A stretch of DNA of 64,000 bases. It comes from Amblyomma americanum. Taxonomy: Eukaryota; Arthropoda; Arachnida; Ixodida; Ixodidae. The position numbers and the translations under genes are program-made. Below the pieces are notes generated by a model that saw only the letters and a program-made list of their open reading frames with translations, made no database searches and was not told where the DNA came from. The stretch is taken from the NCBI RefSeq assembly GCF_052857255.1, contig NC_135498.1, positions 113,523,223 through 113,587,222 on the forward strand. The letters are read 5' to 3'. Shown here one piece after another: positions 9,991 through 22,211 of this stretch. Each line of letters starts with the position of its first letter. The first letter of the stretch is position 1.

Positions 9991-12900
9991 CCACCTGCCT
10001 CCTAGGATGCTCTCTGGGAACCACCTGCCAGAGATATGGTCATGATTTTTCGGGGTGGTGGTGGTGGCGTAAATTTACAGGCGGGATTAGCCTTACAGAG
10101 GGCTGTCGGTAACTGCTCGCCCTGAGTCACTGATTTAAAGAATTGCATCCCCACCACTGACACATAAGACCAATGTCCTCTAAAAACTTCAGCAGTGATC
10201 GTGACCAGTGGCGTAGCCAGAATTATTTTTCAGAGAGTAATATACGCCGCAGGTAAAAAAAATGAAAATAAAGTCTGCGCCCAAACAGTACCTTAGTCAT
10301 TTTAATGTTTTATTAAAGCCAAAGGGTTAGTTGTTTCGTTCACTATAATATGTACATAAAAATTTCGAGGCAGCATAGGACTTCGAGGACTTGATTCGCG
10401 AACAACATTTATTTTCTCGCAAAAAGTACTCCTACGAGAAATCTCGGCTATTTATAATACTTTCGCATAATATGCAGCAACACAGAAGCTTTTGCTCTAC
10501 AACAAAGTCAGCAACTGCGAACGAATGGCATTTGCCAAAACTTGTACACCGTTCATGGCAACTTGCGACCGGCAGCAGAGGCACTTAAAAGAAGTACTTT
10601 ATTTTCTAGATTGCTTATGGCAATTTGAGGACAATGCAAAGGATTAAAAAGTAGGCTAATGTGAAAAGGTATGTTTAAATGCCTGAACATTGCCTACAAA
10701 TTAAAGGAGCGCCACACGTCGCGCGATGGCGAAGAAGAATGTCTGTTTTTTTTCAATAACCTTGGTTTACTATTTAAAGCCGCGACACATACCTGTATTT
10801 TTGAGACTAAACAGACAATCTTCTTATTTTCGTTCTTACATACATTTACATATCGATGCCGTATATAAATAGGAAAAGAGGCCACACATATCGTATCATG
10901 CTGTCGCGATTAGTATGCGTGGAATAGAGGGTTCAGCGTCGTGGTGCGGCCCGTTAGTGTGGCTATGTTCATGATCTTCATGCACAGCCTCAGAGATTGG
11001 ACGGCACCGCTGGGCCGAGGCGGGTTCAGCACACCCGGCCTTTATGCCTGACTTCGGAGGCCATGCCTCATACGTAGATCTCAGCGTCTCATACACAGAG
11101 TTGTCGTGCTCGTTTTTTATCTTCTGTCACCAACAGGTTATTTCACACATGATATGACTGATTTTAGTGGTATAGTTAAAGGGCGATACCGGCGATTTCA
11201 TGTCCGTGCCGAGTTAATGGTTGTTTTATATTGCTGATGGATTTCGCATCACAGTACGCGACTTTATTTTTTGCAGTTCGGAAACAGAAATTTTAAATGA
11301 GCAAAAACCTTGCATCGCAATCGAAACACCCACGCAGGGCCCAGAGAGCTGATTTGCGTGACGTTAGGGAGGACGACGCAGGTTAGCAAACGACCGCACG
11401 CGCCCGCTGCAAACCTGGATGCGCTACACGAAAAGCGAATCGCTGTGACAGCACTACGCCGGATGGAGCATGGAAAATCAGCGATTGTTCTAAAATGTCG
11501 TTAGAAAGTGACGGGGACGATGAGATATGTTTTTGCGCAAGCGAATTCCCAGTTGTCGACCACGGGCCGCAACGAGTGAGGTCAGCCCATGGTGATTTGT
11601 GTTAACAATCTTCAGTTTGATGGTCGCGGTCCTCGGCTTCCCTGAGAGCTCCGCTGACGAGCTGGTTTCGATATGAAATGCGGTGAGTGCTGTGCAAGAA
11701 CACGAAGGTTTGCACCCATAGCCAAAAGATAAAACTGATCCAGAAAGGCAGGGGCCGGAGAGAGATAAAGGTAGGAAAAAAATTCACGGCGCAATCGCTT
11801 GAAAAAAAAAGAATTCTTAGAGAAGACACTTAAGCTCTGCCTTAAGGGTATGACGCGATAGGGTAGTGGATTAGGCTTTTCATTCTGAGCATTTTGACAC
11901 CTCTGAAGGAATTTTTATTTTGTTTCAATTGCATCGATTATTCAATTGATCAATTACACACTAAATTTTCTCAATTAGCATCATCAAGCAATGCCTTTTC
12001 ATTTTGATGAAACGCTTTTTTAAGAAGCCCTTCATTATAAGTCGCCGATTTGAATTTATGCCATGAGCTAGGCGTTAACAAAACTAGCAAGTTTATGATG
12101 CACGAAACGTTGAATCGTATGACACCATCCGGAACTTTCTGTTACAAACAGTTGGCTTGATTCAATTTTCTTTAAGCACTTCCCAATTATTTCCGACACG
12201 TGGCACCGACGAGCCGACGGCTTTTCGACCGAGCGAGGTGTATACGCTATCACGTAAAACCTTTCTTTTTGTTCCCTTAAATGTATTTGTACGAGTAGGG
12301 AACCAAGTGAACGCCAGTTGTTAGTTTAGTTCTGTGTTGTGCCCGTTTCTCTTTTCCTTCTGCTCTCTCTCTAGGCCATGTGCCAATGCGCTGTTTCACG
12401 CCCATTATGCATAACCAACTCGCCCAACGGTTCATGATTTAAAACAGTACCGTGAATGCATTGATATCGAGGGCAGAACGAGTGCTGGGAGTGGTGCTAA
12501 AATAGGGCCCAAAGGAAGCTTATTGGCTAGCATTTTGAAGCCATTTATGCGCTGTGGCACCATATTGTAAGCGACTTATTTCGTCAAAACAACAATGCTG
12601 CGATTATAACGGTTGCCGAACGTTACTGCTAGCTCAGATTCCCTTGCTTGAATCGATATCAACTCAACCGCCGCAATTGGGCTGAACTATTTTGGTGGTA
12701 GTTCGTATCCCGCAATAAGTTTAATAAGACAGCTTTTATAAACTAAAATAAGGCATTCTAATCTGCGTACTGTGTTTTTTGCTGCCATTTGGCATATCGG
12801 CGGTTTAGCAGGTGTCGCGTACAGGAATAACGTCTGCACAGCATCCGAATTCAGCCACCGCCTGCCACTCGTCAGACCAAACTCCACCATCATAAGCGTC

Positions 12901-13689
12901 TTTTGTTGGCAACCGTTCCGCGTGAAACGTTGCAAGCGTACAGGTTATCATGAATTCTGGTCTCATTTAAGGCGCCGGAGAGCATGAATACATTTTTGGC
13001 GTACCTCTGTGTTTGGGAAACTCGCGGTCAATGACTTCCTTATTTTCGCTCAGTGATTCTTGCATCGCACAAAACAACACCAGCTACCACACATTGCTCT
13101 AGGGGCCTTAATGCACTGAGCGCAAGCTAAAACTACAAGGTGAAGCCATCATGCTGCTCGCAAGTAGGCTGCTGTCATTTCCAGGCAGTTTCGAGTGGTG
13201 CCGCCATCCACCAGACTCGCACCAGGCAGTGCCAAGCATGAACAGAAAGCGTAAGTCTACAGGCGAACCCCCCCCCCCCTTTCTCGGAACTTTGCTGACT
13301 TCAGTGTTCTCGGTAATAAGGTAAGCCGAGTAGGCCCACTGCATTGTCGTCGCCATCTGCTAGACGTACTTGCCAACCTCTGACGTCATCCAGCAGCAGG
13401 GTTGACCGTAAGAACTTTTGTGCAGCACGAGTCGCAAGAGCGAGGGGATATCTTTAAAATTAATGAGAAAATAAAGCATTATCAGCTGCGCTGTTTTGCG
13501 AACACAATCGTAGCACCAAGAATAACTTGTGATACAAAATTTCATTGACATCTGTGTGCATGAAAAATTGCTGGAGTCGCTGTTTAATTGCAGCAAGGGT
13601 TCATGAATGCTAGAGTTTATTTTTCAGAAAGAGCCAACTTAAAAATGAGTTCGAAGCTGACCTACAATGAGCAGAACAATGAGCCCAAG
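9991..13689. other. No gene seen; unassigned 3.7 kb
   Basis: No frame resembles a known protein. Two small things stand out. GGGGTGGTGGTGG near 10056 and CCCCACCACTG near 10150 are inverted about 100 bp apart. Just after them is CCAGTGGCGTAGCCAG (10204-10219), a string I associate with ends of invertebrate repeats. A run of C lies at about 13268. The rest is AT-rich with short frames. Confidence 0.4.
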
Positions 13690-15190
13690 TTACGAAGGAT
13701 GAACGGCCATAGCCAGGAACCATAGACGAAGTGCGGAAACAACACATGCTTATCAGTCCGTGTGTTATTCTGTGCTGAATGCATTCCCGTTAATTTCCCT
13801 TCCCGTTCTCTCCGTCGTCACTGCCACCATTTCGTCATCCGAGACGAGCTTCTTTACTGCCGCAACTACCTTCCGGATGGTCGCAAGTGGCTTCCCGTCA
13901 TTCCGACAGATATGCGCTCCTTCATTTACTCTTCCTACCACGATGATCCTCAGTGTGCACATGCCGGATTCTTAAAGACCTTCACCCGTCTACGACAGCG
14001 GTACTACTGGCGTGGGACGGCCCGTTATGTCCGCCAGTTCGTTCAGTCTTGCATCGCATGCCAGCTCCGAAAACATCCACCTCGCCGTGCCGCCGCTCCT
14101 ATGCAGCCGCTTCCTTGCCCAGCGCAGCCCTTCCAGCGTGTTGGCATTGACCTCTACGGCCCTCTTCCTAGCAAATCAACCGGCAACCGATGTGTCATCG
14201 TTGCCATCGACCACCTTACACCCTGCGCTGAAATCTCGCCTTTAACCATCTGCTACAGCCCACGACATTGCATCCTTCATTCTCCATCGCATTATTCTTC
14301 GCCATGGTGTGCCCAAAGAGCTGCTCAGGGATAGAGGTCCAGCCTTCCTCTACGAAGTTGTAAAAGCTCTCCATTTGGAATGCAACATAGTTCACCGCAC
14401 CACCTCCGCATACCATCCGCCGACAAATGGCATGGTTGAGTGTTTTAGCCGCACCCTCGGAGACATGCTGGCCATGTATGTTGCTTCCGATCATTGTAAC
14501 TGGGACAGCGTTCTCCCTTTTGTCACATACGCTTATAACTGCTGCTAAAGCCACCACCGGATTCTCTCTGTACTTTCTCCTGTACGGCCGTGAGCCTTCT
14601 TGCGCAATGGACACCATTCTACCTTACCGCCGTGATGCTTCTGAATTTACAACTATTTCTCAAGCCGCAACTTATGCTGAATAATGCCGCCAGCTTTCCC
14701 GGTGCTTCACTTCTCACGCCCAGCAGCTGCAGAAAAGCACCCGTGGTCAACCTGCACTTCCTCCCGCTTACCGTCCTGACTCTTTGGTCCTGCTCTGTCT
14801 ACTCTCCTCAGGTCCCGGCCTTTTTTATAAACTTATTAGCAAGTACCAGAGACCTAACCGTATTCTTAAGAGACATGCCCCGTCAATTACCCCATCGAAT
14901 TCCTTACGCAATCCATTTATCATCGTCGCTAAGGCTGCGCCATTGTCCACACGACCTACCTCAAATCATACTACCACCCCACCGTCGTCACGTCGCCCCA
15001 GGCCGCCAGGATGGCGCCTTCGCGCCCGTGGGAAATTATAAAACTGGTCTTCAGCTTTTGAATCTTCAGAGGGTGGCGCTTAACGAAGAATACGACGACA
15101 AGTGGCGAACGCTCCGTCCCTCGGGCGTGCTCTGGGCTGACCGCTGCATCTGGCCAATACCAGGACTGCACCGCTGGTTGTTCTCGACGC
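13690..15190 (+). mobile_element. Ty3/Gypsy pol 3' portion, degraded
   Basis: Only the integrase end of pol and its C-terminal extension are visible. No RT lies upstream, so the element is 5'-truncated or too decayed to recognise there. After integrase the frames contain LKSYYHPTVV, typical of the end of Gypsy pol, then about 150 bp that could be the beginning of a 3' LTR. No LTR pair was found. Confidence 0.6.
13762..14960 (+). pseudogene. Ty3/Gypsy integrase relic
   Basis: The zinc-binding domain is visible as [16 protein letters not shown] and CIACQLRK (H-H-C-C). It is followed by the core, whose first catalytic Asp lies in GIDLYGPLP (about 14145). The second (LLRDRGPAF) lies in another frame from 14309, and NGMVECFSR supplies the Glu 35 residues later, so the D,D35E triad is present but split by a frameshift near 14300. 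Another frameshift near 14545 leads to FLLYGREPS, and later frames hold the C-terminal chromatin or DNA-binding region. Integrase would join element DNA to the host genome. This copy cannot. Confidence 0.8.
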
Positions 15191-15439
15191 AGTGCTTTTC
15201 CAGACGTTCCTTATTAGAGGTTAATGAAAAGCACAGTAAGGTGTGCATGGAATGGTCAAGAAGCAATTGGAATGAAGACCAGGCCACACAGGGGTTAAAG
15301 AACTTAGAAAAAAACAAATAAAATCCAGAAAGGCATATGATGTGATGGCGTGTAGCATTTCTGCGCACTGCACTGGCTCACCATAAACTCGAAAAGCCAC
15401 CCTCTCTGGGTGTCCTGAACAGAACCAAAATTCAAACAG
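15191..15439. other. Possible LTR remnant or flank
   Basis: Sequence between the Gypsy pol end and the next SINE. No features beyond short frames. Confidence 0.3.
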
Positions 15440-15745
15440 CCCGGCGCGGTGCCTAAGTGGTTAGGCCGCTCGGCTACTGATCCGGACTACCCGGGTTCGA
15501 ACCCGACCGCGGCGGCCGCGTTTCGATGGAGGTGGAACGCAAAGGCGCCCGTGTGCTGTGCGATGTCAGTGCACGTCAAAGGTCCCCAGATGGTCGAATT
15601 TTTTTCGGATTCCTCCATTACGGCACCTGTTCCTTTCTTCTCTCAGACCCTCCTTTATAGACCTTCCCTTAAGACGCGGTTCAGGTTTCGGCCGATACGT
15701 GAGGAAGATACTGCGCCATTTCCTTTCCCCAACAACAAATTATCA
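15440..15745 (+). mobile_element. tRNA-derived SINE (Ruka-like)
   Basis: The head CCCGGCGCGGT is altered in the A-box region (GCCTAAGTGGTTAGG). The B box GGGTTCGAACCC is intact, and the body has GATGTCAGTGCACGTCAAAG and CCCAGATGGTCGAA. The tail reads CTGCGCCATTTCCTTTCCCC, then an A-rich end. It is collinear with 3036-3352 throughout, so it is a full-length copy. Confidence 0.85.
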
Positions 15746-16749
15746 ATTTATCTGCATAGGCAGGGAAAGCTGTGTACTGAATTGGAACTGCACTGCCTTG
15801 CCAGTCACTCGGGCTATTTGTTGTGTATTGTGACTGGCCTTGAGAAGCAGGCTTCAGCGGCTGCTGGAAGTGCGCGGTAAAATTACACCAAAGAAAAGTA
15901 TGTACTCGCTGTACGTACGAGTACTTTCGGTTGATGCCCGTGGCGTTGTTAGGACCATGCGTTTCTTTGTTGCTGCTCCGGTGACATGAAGCGGTCTCCC
16001 CGTAAACTCCTGTCGTGTGTGTTGGCAAGAAAGGCTCAAGGTGAGGCAAGCGAACGGTGACCAGCGAAGGCAGCGACCAAGATAGAATGAAAGATGGGAC
16101 TCGTTTTCCCCGAACTTCCTAAGGTCACCATTGGCGGGAACGACGGGGCTGCGCGTGGAGGCACGGGTAGGGTCGCCAGGTTTGCCAGTTTCCCTGCATG
16201 GAGTTGCTTCGCGTTAGGGGCGCCAAGAGCGGTGGGAGCAGTCACCCCGTCGAAGCCGCTTTACACCGACCGCCCCCTCGTAGTAGCAAAGAACGTCCAG
16301 GTTTAAAGGTCGACAGAGCGCTTGAAGGGTCAACACCTACAGACGAGACGGGTCCGGGCACTCGCTCTTGACTGGGAGCAAATAAGCGTAACGTGCGGTC
16401 GGCACTAACGTGGCTAGAAGGTTCCAACGCCCGATGACGTTGTATGCCAAGAGCTCTCGGTAAGTGGCCTGGCATAACGAAATGCAGCTGGAAAAAGTAA
16501 TGCCGCCGGACGTTCAAGGGCAACAATGGCAGGGTTGTGCACTTCCAGGATTTTCGGGAGACGCCTGTCAACAATCGTCATGAAGACCAGTGGTTAGGAA
16601 CGCGGTTCAGCGTTTCCGTTTGTTACTCGTGGCGCAAGCGGCTAGGTGCGGCTCGGGTGGGTAGAACCTGCTGAGGCGACGCGAACCACCCAGTCAGAAA
16701 GACTCAGCCAAACCAAGGCAGGAAAGCAGATCCTCGAATAGGTGGGTCT
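15746..16749. other. No gene seen; unassigned
   Basis: The middle (about 16030-16600) is GC-richer than its surroundings and has short frames on both strands. None is recognisable. It may be LTR or leader DNA of a retroelement, but nothing repeats it here. Confidence 0.35.
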
Positions 16750-17760
16750 GCAGATCGATAAATGTGCGAGAATAGAAAAAACTGGACATCCGGGTGGAAC
16801 TTAGAAAGTTCCTCAGAGTTACCCTAATCCCGAGGAACATGCACCCTCAGCATGACGAGGAGAGGAGACAGCACAGAGCTAAGTTCTTGGCGACAAAGTT
16901 GTGTAGGCTACCCCCCGAAATAGTAGCGTACACAAACGCCGCTCTAGAAAGGCCCGGTAGCTCCGCATCCGCCGTCGTCGACAGACTCGGGGAAGCCGCG
17001 GTCGTTAAAACAGGCACCTGCGAGGACGGCACATCCTCGGAAGAAGTAGCGATAGCGCTCGCTTGCACCAGTGCCAAGACCAGATACGTGGTTAGCGATA
17101 GTAAAGCAGCCATCAGGAACTACAGTAGAGGTAGAATATCACCAGAAGGGAGAGAGGTCTTAGAGGAAGGAACGCTTGACAGGGGGATCTCCAAGTTTGG
17201 CCACCAGCTCACGCAGAATTGGCCGGCAACCAGGCAGCGCACAGGCTCGCCCGAGCATCTCTCTTCCGGAGAGCCGCGTCGCCGCCAGACGTTAGCAATT
17301 CAAAAGACACCCTGCATTCATTCCACGAAATAACCGAACATTTCAAGCTAGAAAGGAGGATCTACGCTCCCCCCGACAGACCACTCGGCCCTTCGGAGGC
17401 CCGGACTTGGCAGCGCCTGCAGGCGGGGAATGGTATGTTTCACTTATTGAGAAGAATGACTCAGACGAGAGACTAGCGAGACGCTATTCTGCGGTGCCGT
17501 AGGCACGTTAGACCTTATAATATGGGAGTACACGCACTCCCCAGGGTACGGCAAATTCAGAAGTAAAACGGACTGAGAAACCACGCTGCGATTCCCCAAT
17601 CTAAAGCTACAACGCTCCATAATCCATCTGGCGACTGAGGGTCTGGCAAAGTTCCTCTACTAGTCTTTAGTGTGCGGTTGGGGACACCCTCCGGTCGCCC
17701 GCGTGCGTTCCACGAAGTGTGAACCCCCCCAGTTCTGGTGGAAATGAAGCTTTTAAAGCG
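16750..17760 (+). mobile_element. 5'-truncated LINE, RNase H and 3' end
   Basis: Second copy of the 3.7-10 kb LINE family, retaining only the region after RT. The pre-RNase H linker LIPRNMHPQHDEERRQHRAK matches the equivalent linker of the first copy (LIPKNM near 9810). It is therefore an independent insertion and not the missing half of that element. Coding similarity ends near 17660 and a short 3' UTR follows. Confidence 0.7.
16794..17660 (+). pseudogene. LINE RNase H domain relic
   Basis: Residues IVAYTNAALE correspond to the first RNase H motif (YTDAA), with the catalytic Asp read as Asn. SSEEVAIALA carries the conserved Glu and VVSDSKAAIRNYSRGRISPE the second Asp. A frameshift near 17200 passes to LAGNQAAHRLARA, and EARTWQRLQAGN follows. 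After 17476 a cysteine/histidine segment (CGAVGTLDHIIWEC) resembles the zinc-finger-like end of I-clade ORF2. RNase H removes the RNA strand after target-primed reverse transcription. Confidence 0.75.
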
Positions 17761-18140
17761 AAAAATTTACGGGACACGCACTTACGTTTTTTCTGCGGCG
17801 GTGCTCCGAGGACGCACATGACGTCACAACACTCCTCGCCGCGGAGCCGAACCAGTCTGGACTGGCTGGCGGCGGCTGGCGCAGTCGGCGAGAAATAGAG
17901 AGGTGCTCGAAGTTTCCGCCAGTGCGGTCAGAGTGCGCCGAAGCCGCCGAACGCGTCGGCGGTCAAGCGCAGTTGAAGTACAGAGGGCCTCGCTTTGGCC
18001 TAAATGACGTCGCCGTGGTTGCGTCAGAATATAACGCGCCTTAACAGAGGCTACGCTTAACCGCTAACCAACGTCTTCAGTGGCGGCATCTATGGGAAGC
18101 AATGAACACCCCCCCCCACTCACTGAATAAAAAAAAAACC
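17761..18140 (-). repeat. GC-rich segment downstream of tRNA-like head
   Basis: On the minus strand this follows a tRNA-Val-like head (18141-18209) and a short poly-T, so it may be the body of one composite repeat. It holds a CRE-like TGACGTCA at 17819. No coding frame and no second copy in this window. Confidence 0.25.
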
Positions 18141-18209
18141 TGTGCCGAGGCTCGGAATTGAACCAGGGCCTTTGGCGTTTGAGGCGGAGACGCTACACTA
18201 CGGCACGAT
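18141..18209 (-). repeat. tRNA-Val-like pseudogene or SINE head
   Basis: Read on the minus strand, CCGTAGTGTAGCGTCT, CGCCAAAGGCCCTGGTT and CAATTCCGAG, closed by TGCCG and CGGCA, line up with the arms of a eukaryotic tRNA-Val. About ten bases of the D arm (the usual TGGTTATCAC) are missing and the loop reads CAA in place of a Val anticodon. A T-run follows directly. It is a tRNA-derived repeat head, not a working tRNA. Confidence 0.5.
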
Positions 18210-18429
18210 GGCTCAAGGAGGAAAAGGAGAAAGACTTTAATCGAACAAGCTTTAACCATGAATAAAGGCGCATCTAGTAAATGCATTTTTCTGATGAAGT
18301 TTCCGCGCTTTCGCAACGTATATCCTGGCCTAACATAGCTAGGCCATCAGAAATTATTTCTCTCTCTTTTGCCTCAGTTGCGTCCGACAATTGCCGTAAT
18401 GCTGAGAGCCGCCAGGGTCACAAGTTAAG

Positions 18430-18500
18430 GCGAAAGTCTTTAACGGCTCATCATTGTCCGTCTGTCCGTCCGTCCTCGAAATCTGTCACACTATATGAGA
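18430..18500 (-). mobile_element. Second SINE family, body fragment
   Basis: The minus strand reads TAGTGTGACAGATTTCG, then a variable (GGAC)n stretch and AATGATGAGCCGTTAA. The same blocks in the same order occur at 50341-50399 behind a tRNA-like head. Only the body remains here. Confidence 0.55.
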
Positions 18501-19818
18501 CAGGCTTCATTTCCTTTCCTTAAATTGTCCAAGAGGCAAGGCGTCACGCAGACCGGCGATGGCCTTCCGTGAACCCCTTGGCAACACTGCAACACGCTGT
18601 CGCGTCCTGATGTTGAAGCTTTGGGATCCTTCGATGTGGAAGCAGTTGCCCGCAGCCGCGATCAATCGAGATGAGTTGAGCGGCATCGCGAAGAAAATGA
18701 TAAAACCGTTTCGCTCTTTAACGTGTGGCGTAATTGAGTGGCACCACCATCGTTTGAGAGGAGTGCGCCCCAGGCAATCTTGTCAGACGCCTCCTGAATG
18801 CCGATCAGGAAGGATGTCGACTAAACGCTCTTTGTAGTCTTTAATAAACATCTTCATTACACATCGGTAACAGAAGCAGCAACACCACGCTAAAGGCTTC
18901 CGCCTCATTGCACTTGAGTGCAACAAAGTGCACCCCCTCCTCTTAACTTTTTTAGTAAGCCGGCAACACGTTAGAGTGTTTTTGATGTATCTTCGTGTTT
19001 TCCTTTTTATTTTGTAGGGGTTAGAGTTTAAGTGATACTGCGAAATTATGGGGCGTGGCACGTAACCTAGAAGGCAAATCATTTTGAGGCCCCATTCCCT
19101 GCATGCCGTTTTTTTATAAGAAATTTTGACGTTATTCTAGTACTGTATTTTAGGGAGAGCCTTTCGAACCTTGCAGAAACTGGAAGGCGTGTCATGCAGT
19201 TTGTAAACGAACAATGCGTTTGTTTGTTGCGATTGTGTGATGCAAAATGTGGGCTAGGTTCCTGGGTCTTCGAGACCGGACCCCGGAGCCTGGAAAATTG
19301 TTCTGAGCTAGACTTAGATCCCTTGCATTTTCGGTGATGCCAAGGAGGGAAGATTTTTCCTTAGCCAGTTCCGTGTAATAGTGCTCGCTGCTAATTCTGT
19401 AGTAAATATGTAAATTCCTGTAAAAAGCTTCAGTTTAACTTCCCTCAAGTGAAGTGTTGCCTGGTCTCGTCGGTTTAGCGTCTCGGACGGTGGAGCACCT
19501 TTTTTGGATCCCCAATAAAGAACGTAGAATCCTAACTCTCACAGTTCCTCTTGAGCTGTATTTTGCAAAAAGGCTTTATCTTAGACGCATGACGTTGGCG
19601 AGATAAAGTGGTTGATTGCTAACATCCTGCTCTATCGCTTGAAATAATTAGCAGAGACGCTCCTATCTTGGTAATACTTGCATATCTTCAATATACGCCA
19701 GCGGTGGGTGAGTTTTTCGACCTTCTGAAAGTGAACACAAATGCAGTTGCGAGTGAGCAACGCTCCTGGCAAGCAAGACAGGTAAGGTAAGATAGGTAAT
19801 CTTTACCAGGCAAGGTAA
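18501..19818. other. No gene seen; unassigned
   Basis: Short frames only. A polyadenylation-like AATAAA at 19514 follows a GC-rich block, and T-rich stretches are common. Nothing identifiable. Confidence 0.4.
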
Positions 19819-20100
19819 CCCGCCGCTGCGGCTCAGTGGTGCTCGGCTACTGATCCGGAGTTCCAGGGTTCGAACCCGACCGCGGCGGCGGCGTTTCGAT
19901 GGAGCCGAAACGCTAATGCGCCCGTGTCTGTGCGATGTCAGTGCACGTTAAAGATCCCCAGGTGGTCGAAATAATTAGGGAGCCCTCCACTACGACAGCT
20001 CTTTCTTCCTTTCTTCTTTCTGACCCTCTTTTACAAATTCCCTTACGGGGCGGTTCAGGTGTCCACCGAGGCGTGAGACAGATACCACGCCATGTTCGGG
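19819..20100 (+). mobile_element. tRNA-derived SINE (Ruka-like), 3'-truncated
   Basis: The head CCGCTGCGGCTCAGTGG has lost several bases after the A box. The B box GGGTTCGAACCC and body GATGTCAGTGCACGTTAAAG and CCCAGGTGGTCGAAAT are clear. Similarity ends at CACGCCATG near 20095, before the usual CCTTTCCCC tail. Confidence 0.85.
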
Positions 20101-20136
20101 GGGCTGCCGCGGTCAGGCATAGAATGTTGATTTTTT

Positions 20137-21048
20137 TTGGAGGGCCGGATTGAATCTTGGGTCGAAATGCTTGTTTCTTCCTTGAAGCGAATTGTCCAAG
20201 AAAACCGCAACCGACGGTATCCGCGGCTGACCGAGCATCCAAAGGTATGCGACGTCATGCACAAGAACACGCAAAGCCTTATAGATACCTATGCACGCGA
20301 GCTGAAATTACTGCAGTTGTATCGAAATGAGCGATTTTGTGATTATAACAGAACAGCCAGCGTCACCGCTCTCAAAGCGCTCCTCTCGCAGTGGTATTTT
20401 CCTCTTATTGGTCACATATGCGTTCGCGGCGAGCTATTCGCGGCAGTGCGCCTCCGCTTATTCGTTCTGTGCATATTCCAAGCAGCACAAGTTATTGGCC
20501 TAACATTGGAGCCGTATTGGCAAAGGCCGGCCCTACAAAGAACCAGGATGGGCCCGACCTGTTGCAATAATGGGCCGATGACCTGTGCTGCTAGGGATCC
20601 GGCCGGGTGCTGCGCTGCCACGACGTTTCCTACCGCGGGAACTTGGTCGAAAGAAACCTCGCATGTATCCGGGCTTAAGGCGGCGACAGCACGGTTCGCT
20701 GCGCCAGCCCAGCCGGGCGCTGCCGCCGTGTGCATGGCCAGAATAAAGAGGCATTCGAATGCAGAAGGTATAGCTGTTTGGCGTGAGAGGCTGCTACGCG
20801 AGCAGGCTGGTTTTTGTGCGACTTCGAGCCTCTTTTTCTTAGCCGCTTCGACCCATTCGCCCCTATTGTGTTTGTTGTGCCGCGCTCACGTCTTAGCGGC
20901 CGTTTTCTTCCTTTCCGAGCATTGCGCTCTCGCGAGTCTAGAGTATACACTGCTCCGGCGCTACGTTCCCTGTTGTTCCCGTTTGAAAGCGTTGGTGTCG
21001 CGCGGATTAAACCGATGTATTTTATGCTCACTGTGGGTGTGTCACTAG
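20137..21048 (+). other. 303-codon open frame of unknown meaning
   Basis: This is the longest open frame outside recognised TE proteins. It begins right after the SINE and its composition is cysteine-, alanine- and leucine-rich with no domain I recognise. The minus strand is also open across parts of it, which is typical of GC-rich non-coding DNA. The stretch 20500-20740 has a repeat-like texture (short GGCC-containing words). I see no intron signals or conserved start context that would make it a gene, so it is recorded only as a frame. Confidence 0.12.
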
Positions 21049-22067
21049 TAGGGCGAGACCATGGCTCTCGGACCCCGTTCTCTAGAAGGCGAGGCCATCA
21101 ATTTTTACAGATGAATGTCATCTTTGAAACGGAACGTCAAAGTTCGCCCGAAAAACCTTGGCAGTGAAGAAACGCAACATTTTTCGTGTAAAATGACGTC
21201 TGTGAGACGTGCCAGTAACTCGTGAGCGTTGCAAACGACACATGTTCGCACACGAAAGAAGTCATTGCTCGCGTGCATTCCCTCATTACGGGTAAAATGC
21301 AATTCTTCGATAGCACGTCCTCCAAGAACACCTTGAAGCATTTATTTTCAGATCCAGATAGCTTACAATATTTGCTCTGTTGCTTGAATGTGCTGTGTGG
21401 GGACAAGGACAAAACGAGAAGACGACCGGACGTCGCGCCATTATGAACTGATGAACTGAAATTTTATTTGAAATATTCTTTGATATATCCTTTCTACGAA
21501 GATGCATATAAACGCCTTTTTTTAAAAATAAAAACTCATTTGATAGTTGCGCAACGTCCAGTCGTCGTCTCGTTTCGCCCTTGTCACTTTTAAGCGCATT
21601 AAAGCAGCAGAAGAACGCAGTGCCAACTAACCTGTTTTGTCACCTTGATAATTGCGATATGTCTTCAGAACTTGCGATGAAAATAAAATCCATACTACGG
21701 TTGTTTTTTTTCTGATTGGTCGGCTGACTCTGTAGAAACACAGAGGTTTGAATGAACTACTGAACTTTTTATCTCCCCAAACGCACATCGCTTTGAAAGG
21801 ATGCTGCAGCTGATGGACATTGTTAACAAAAATGGCTGTGGTTTAGCTGTGGTCAAAACTGGAGTGACGCGATAGCTACACCTGGCCGAGTGGAACTCGC
21901 TCAGTCGAATTGCAAAGCCAGTCTTTGGCCGCTACGTTCCGCTGGGCGTTCCTTCTTCATCTTCGTCTCTGGACGTAGATTCACTCTCTACTCCTTCTCC
22001 ACTCCAACCCCCCCACTGGGTTTCGCGCCGCTCCGCCGGCCGCTGCTCCGAATCACGTGACCTACCA
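21049..22067. other. No gene seen; unassigned
   Basis: Short frames on both strands. GC content rises toward 22000 before the candidate LTR. No repeat pairs noticed. Confidence 0.4.
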
Positions 22068-22117
22068 TGTTAACAGCCACGGCACCGCCACGCAGCTCTA
22101 GGGGAGCCACGCTGTCA

Positions 22118-22130
22118 CATATATAAAGGA
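22118..22130 (+). promoter_or_regulatory. TATA-like element
   Basis: CATATATAAAGGA lies upstream of the 37-bp repeats. It is a plausible Pol II TATA box, but there is no transcript evidence. Confidence 0.3.
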
Positions 22131-22211
22131 GCCTAAATCAGATTTTAAAGGAAAGACGTGTGAAGAAGACGACATGGATTAAGCGAAGAATAAAGAAGAG
22201 GAAGAAGAAGC

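Noticed and set aside
13108..13356. Minus-strand coding frame with Gly run
   Set aside because: The Gly run comes from a poly-C tract at 13268. The rest has no similarity I recognise.
3690..17760. One LINE from 3.7 to 17.8 kb split by a long insertion
   Set aside because: Both parts contain the same pre-RNase H linker (LIPKNM near 9810, LIPRNM near 16830), so they are two separate copies.
18141..18209. Functional tRNA-Val
   Set aside because: D-arm bases are missing and the anticodon position does not read a Val anticodon.
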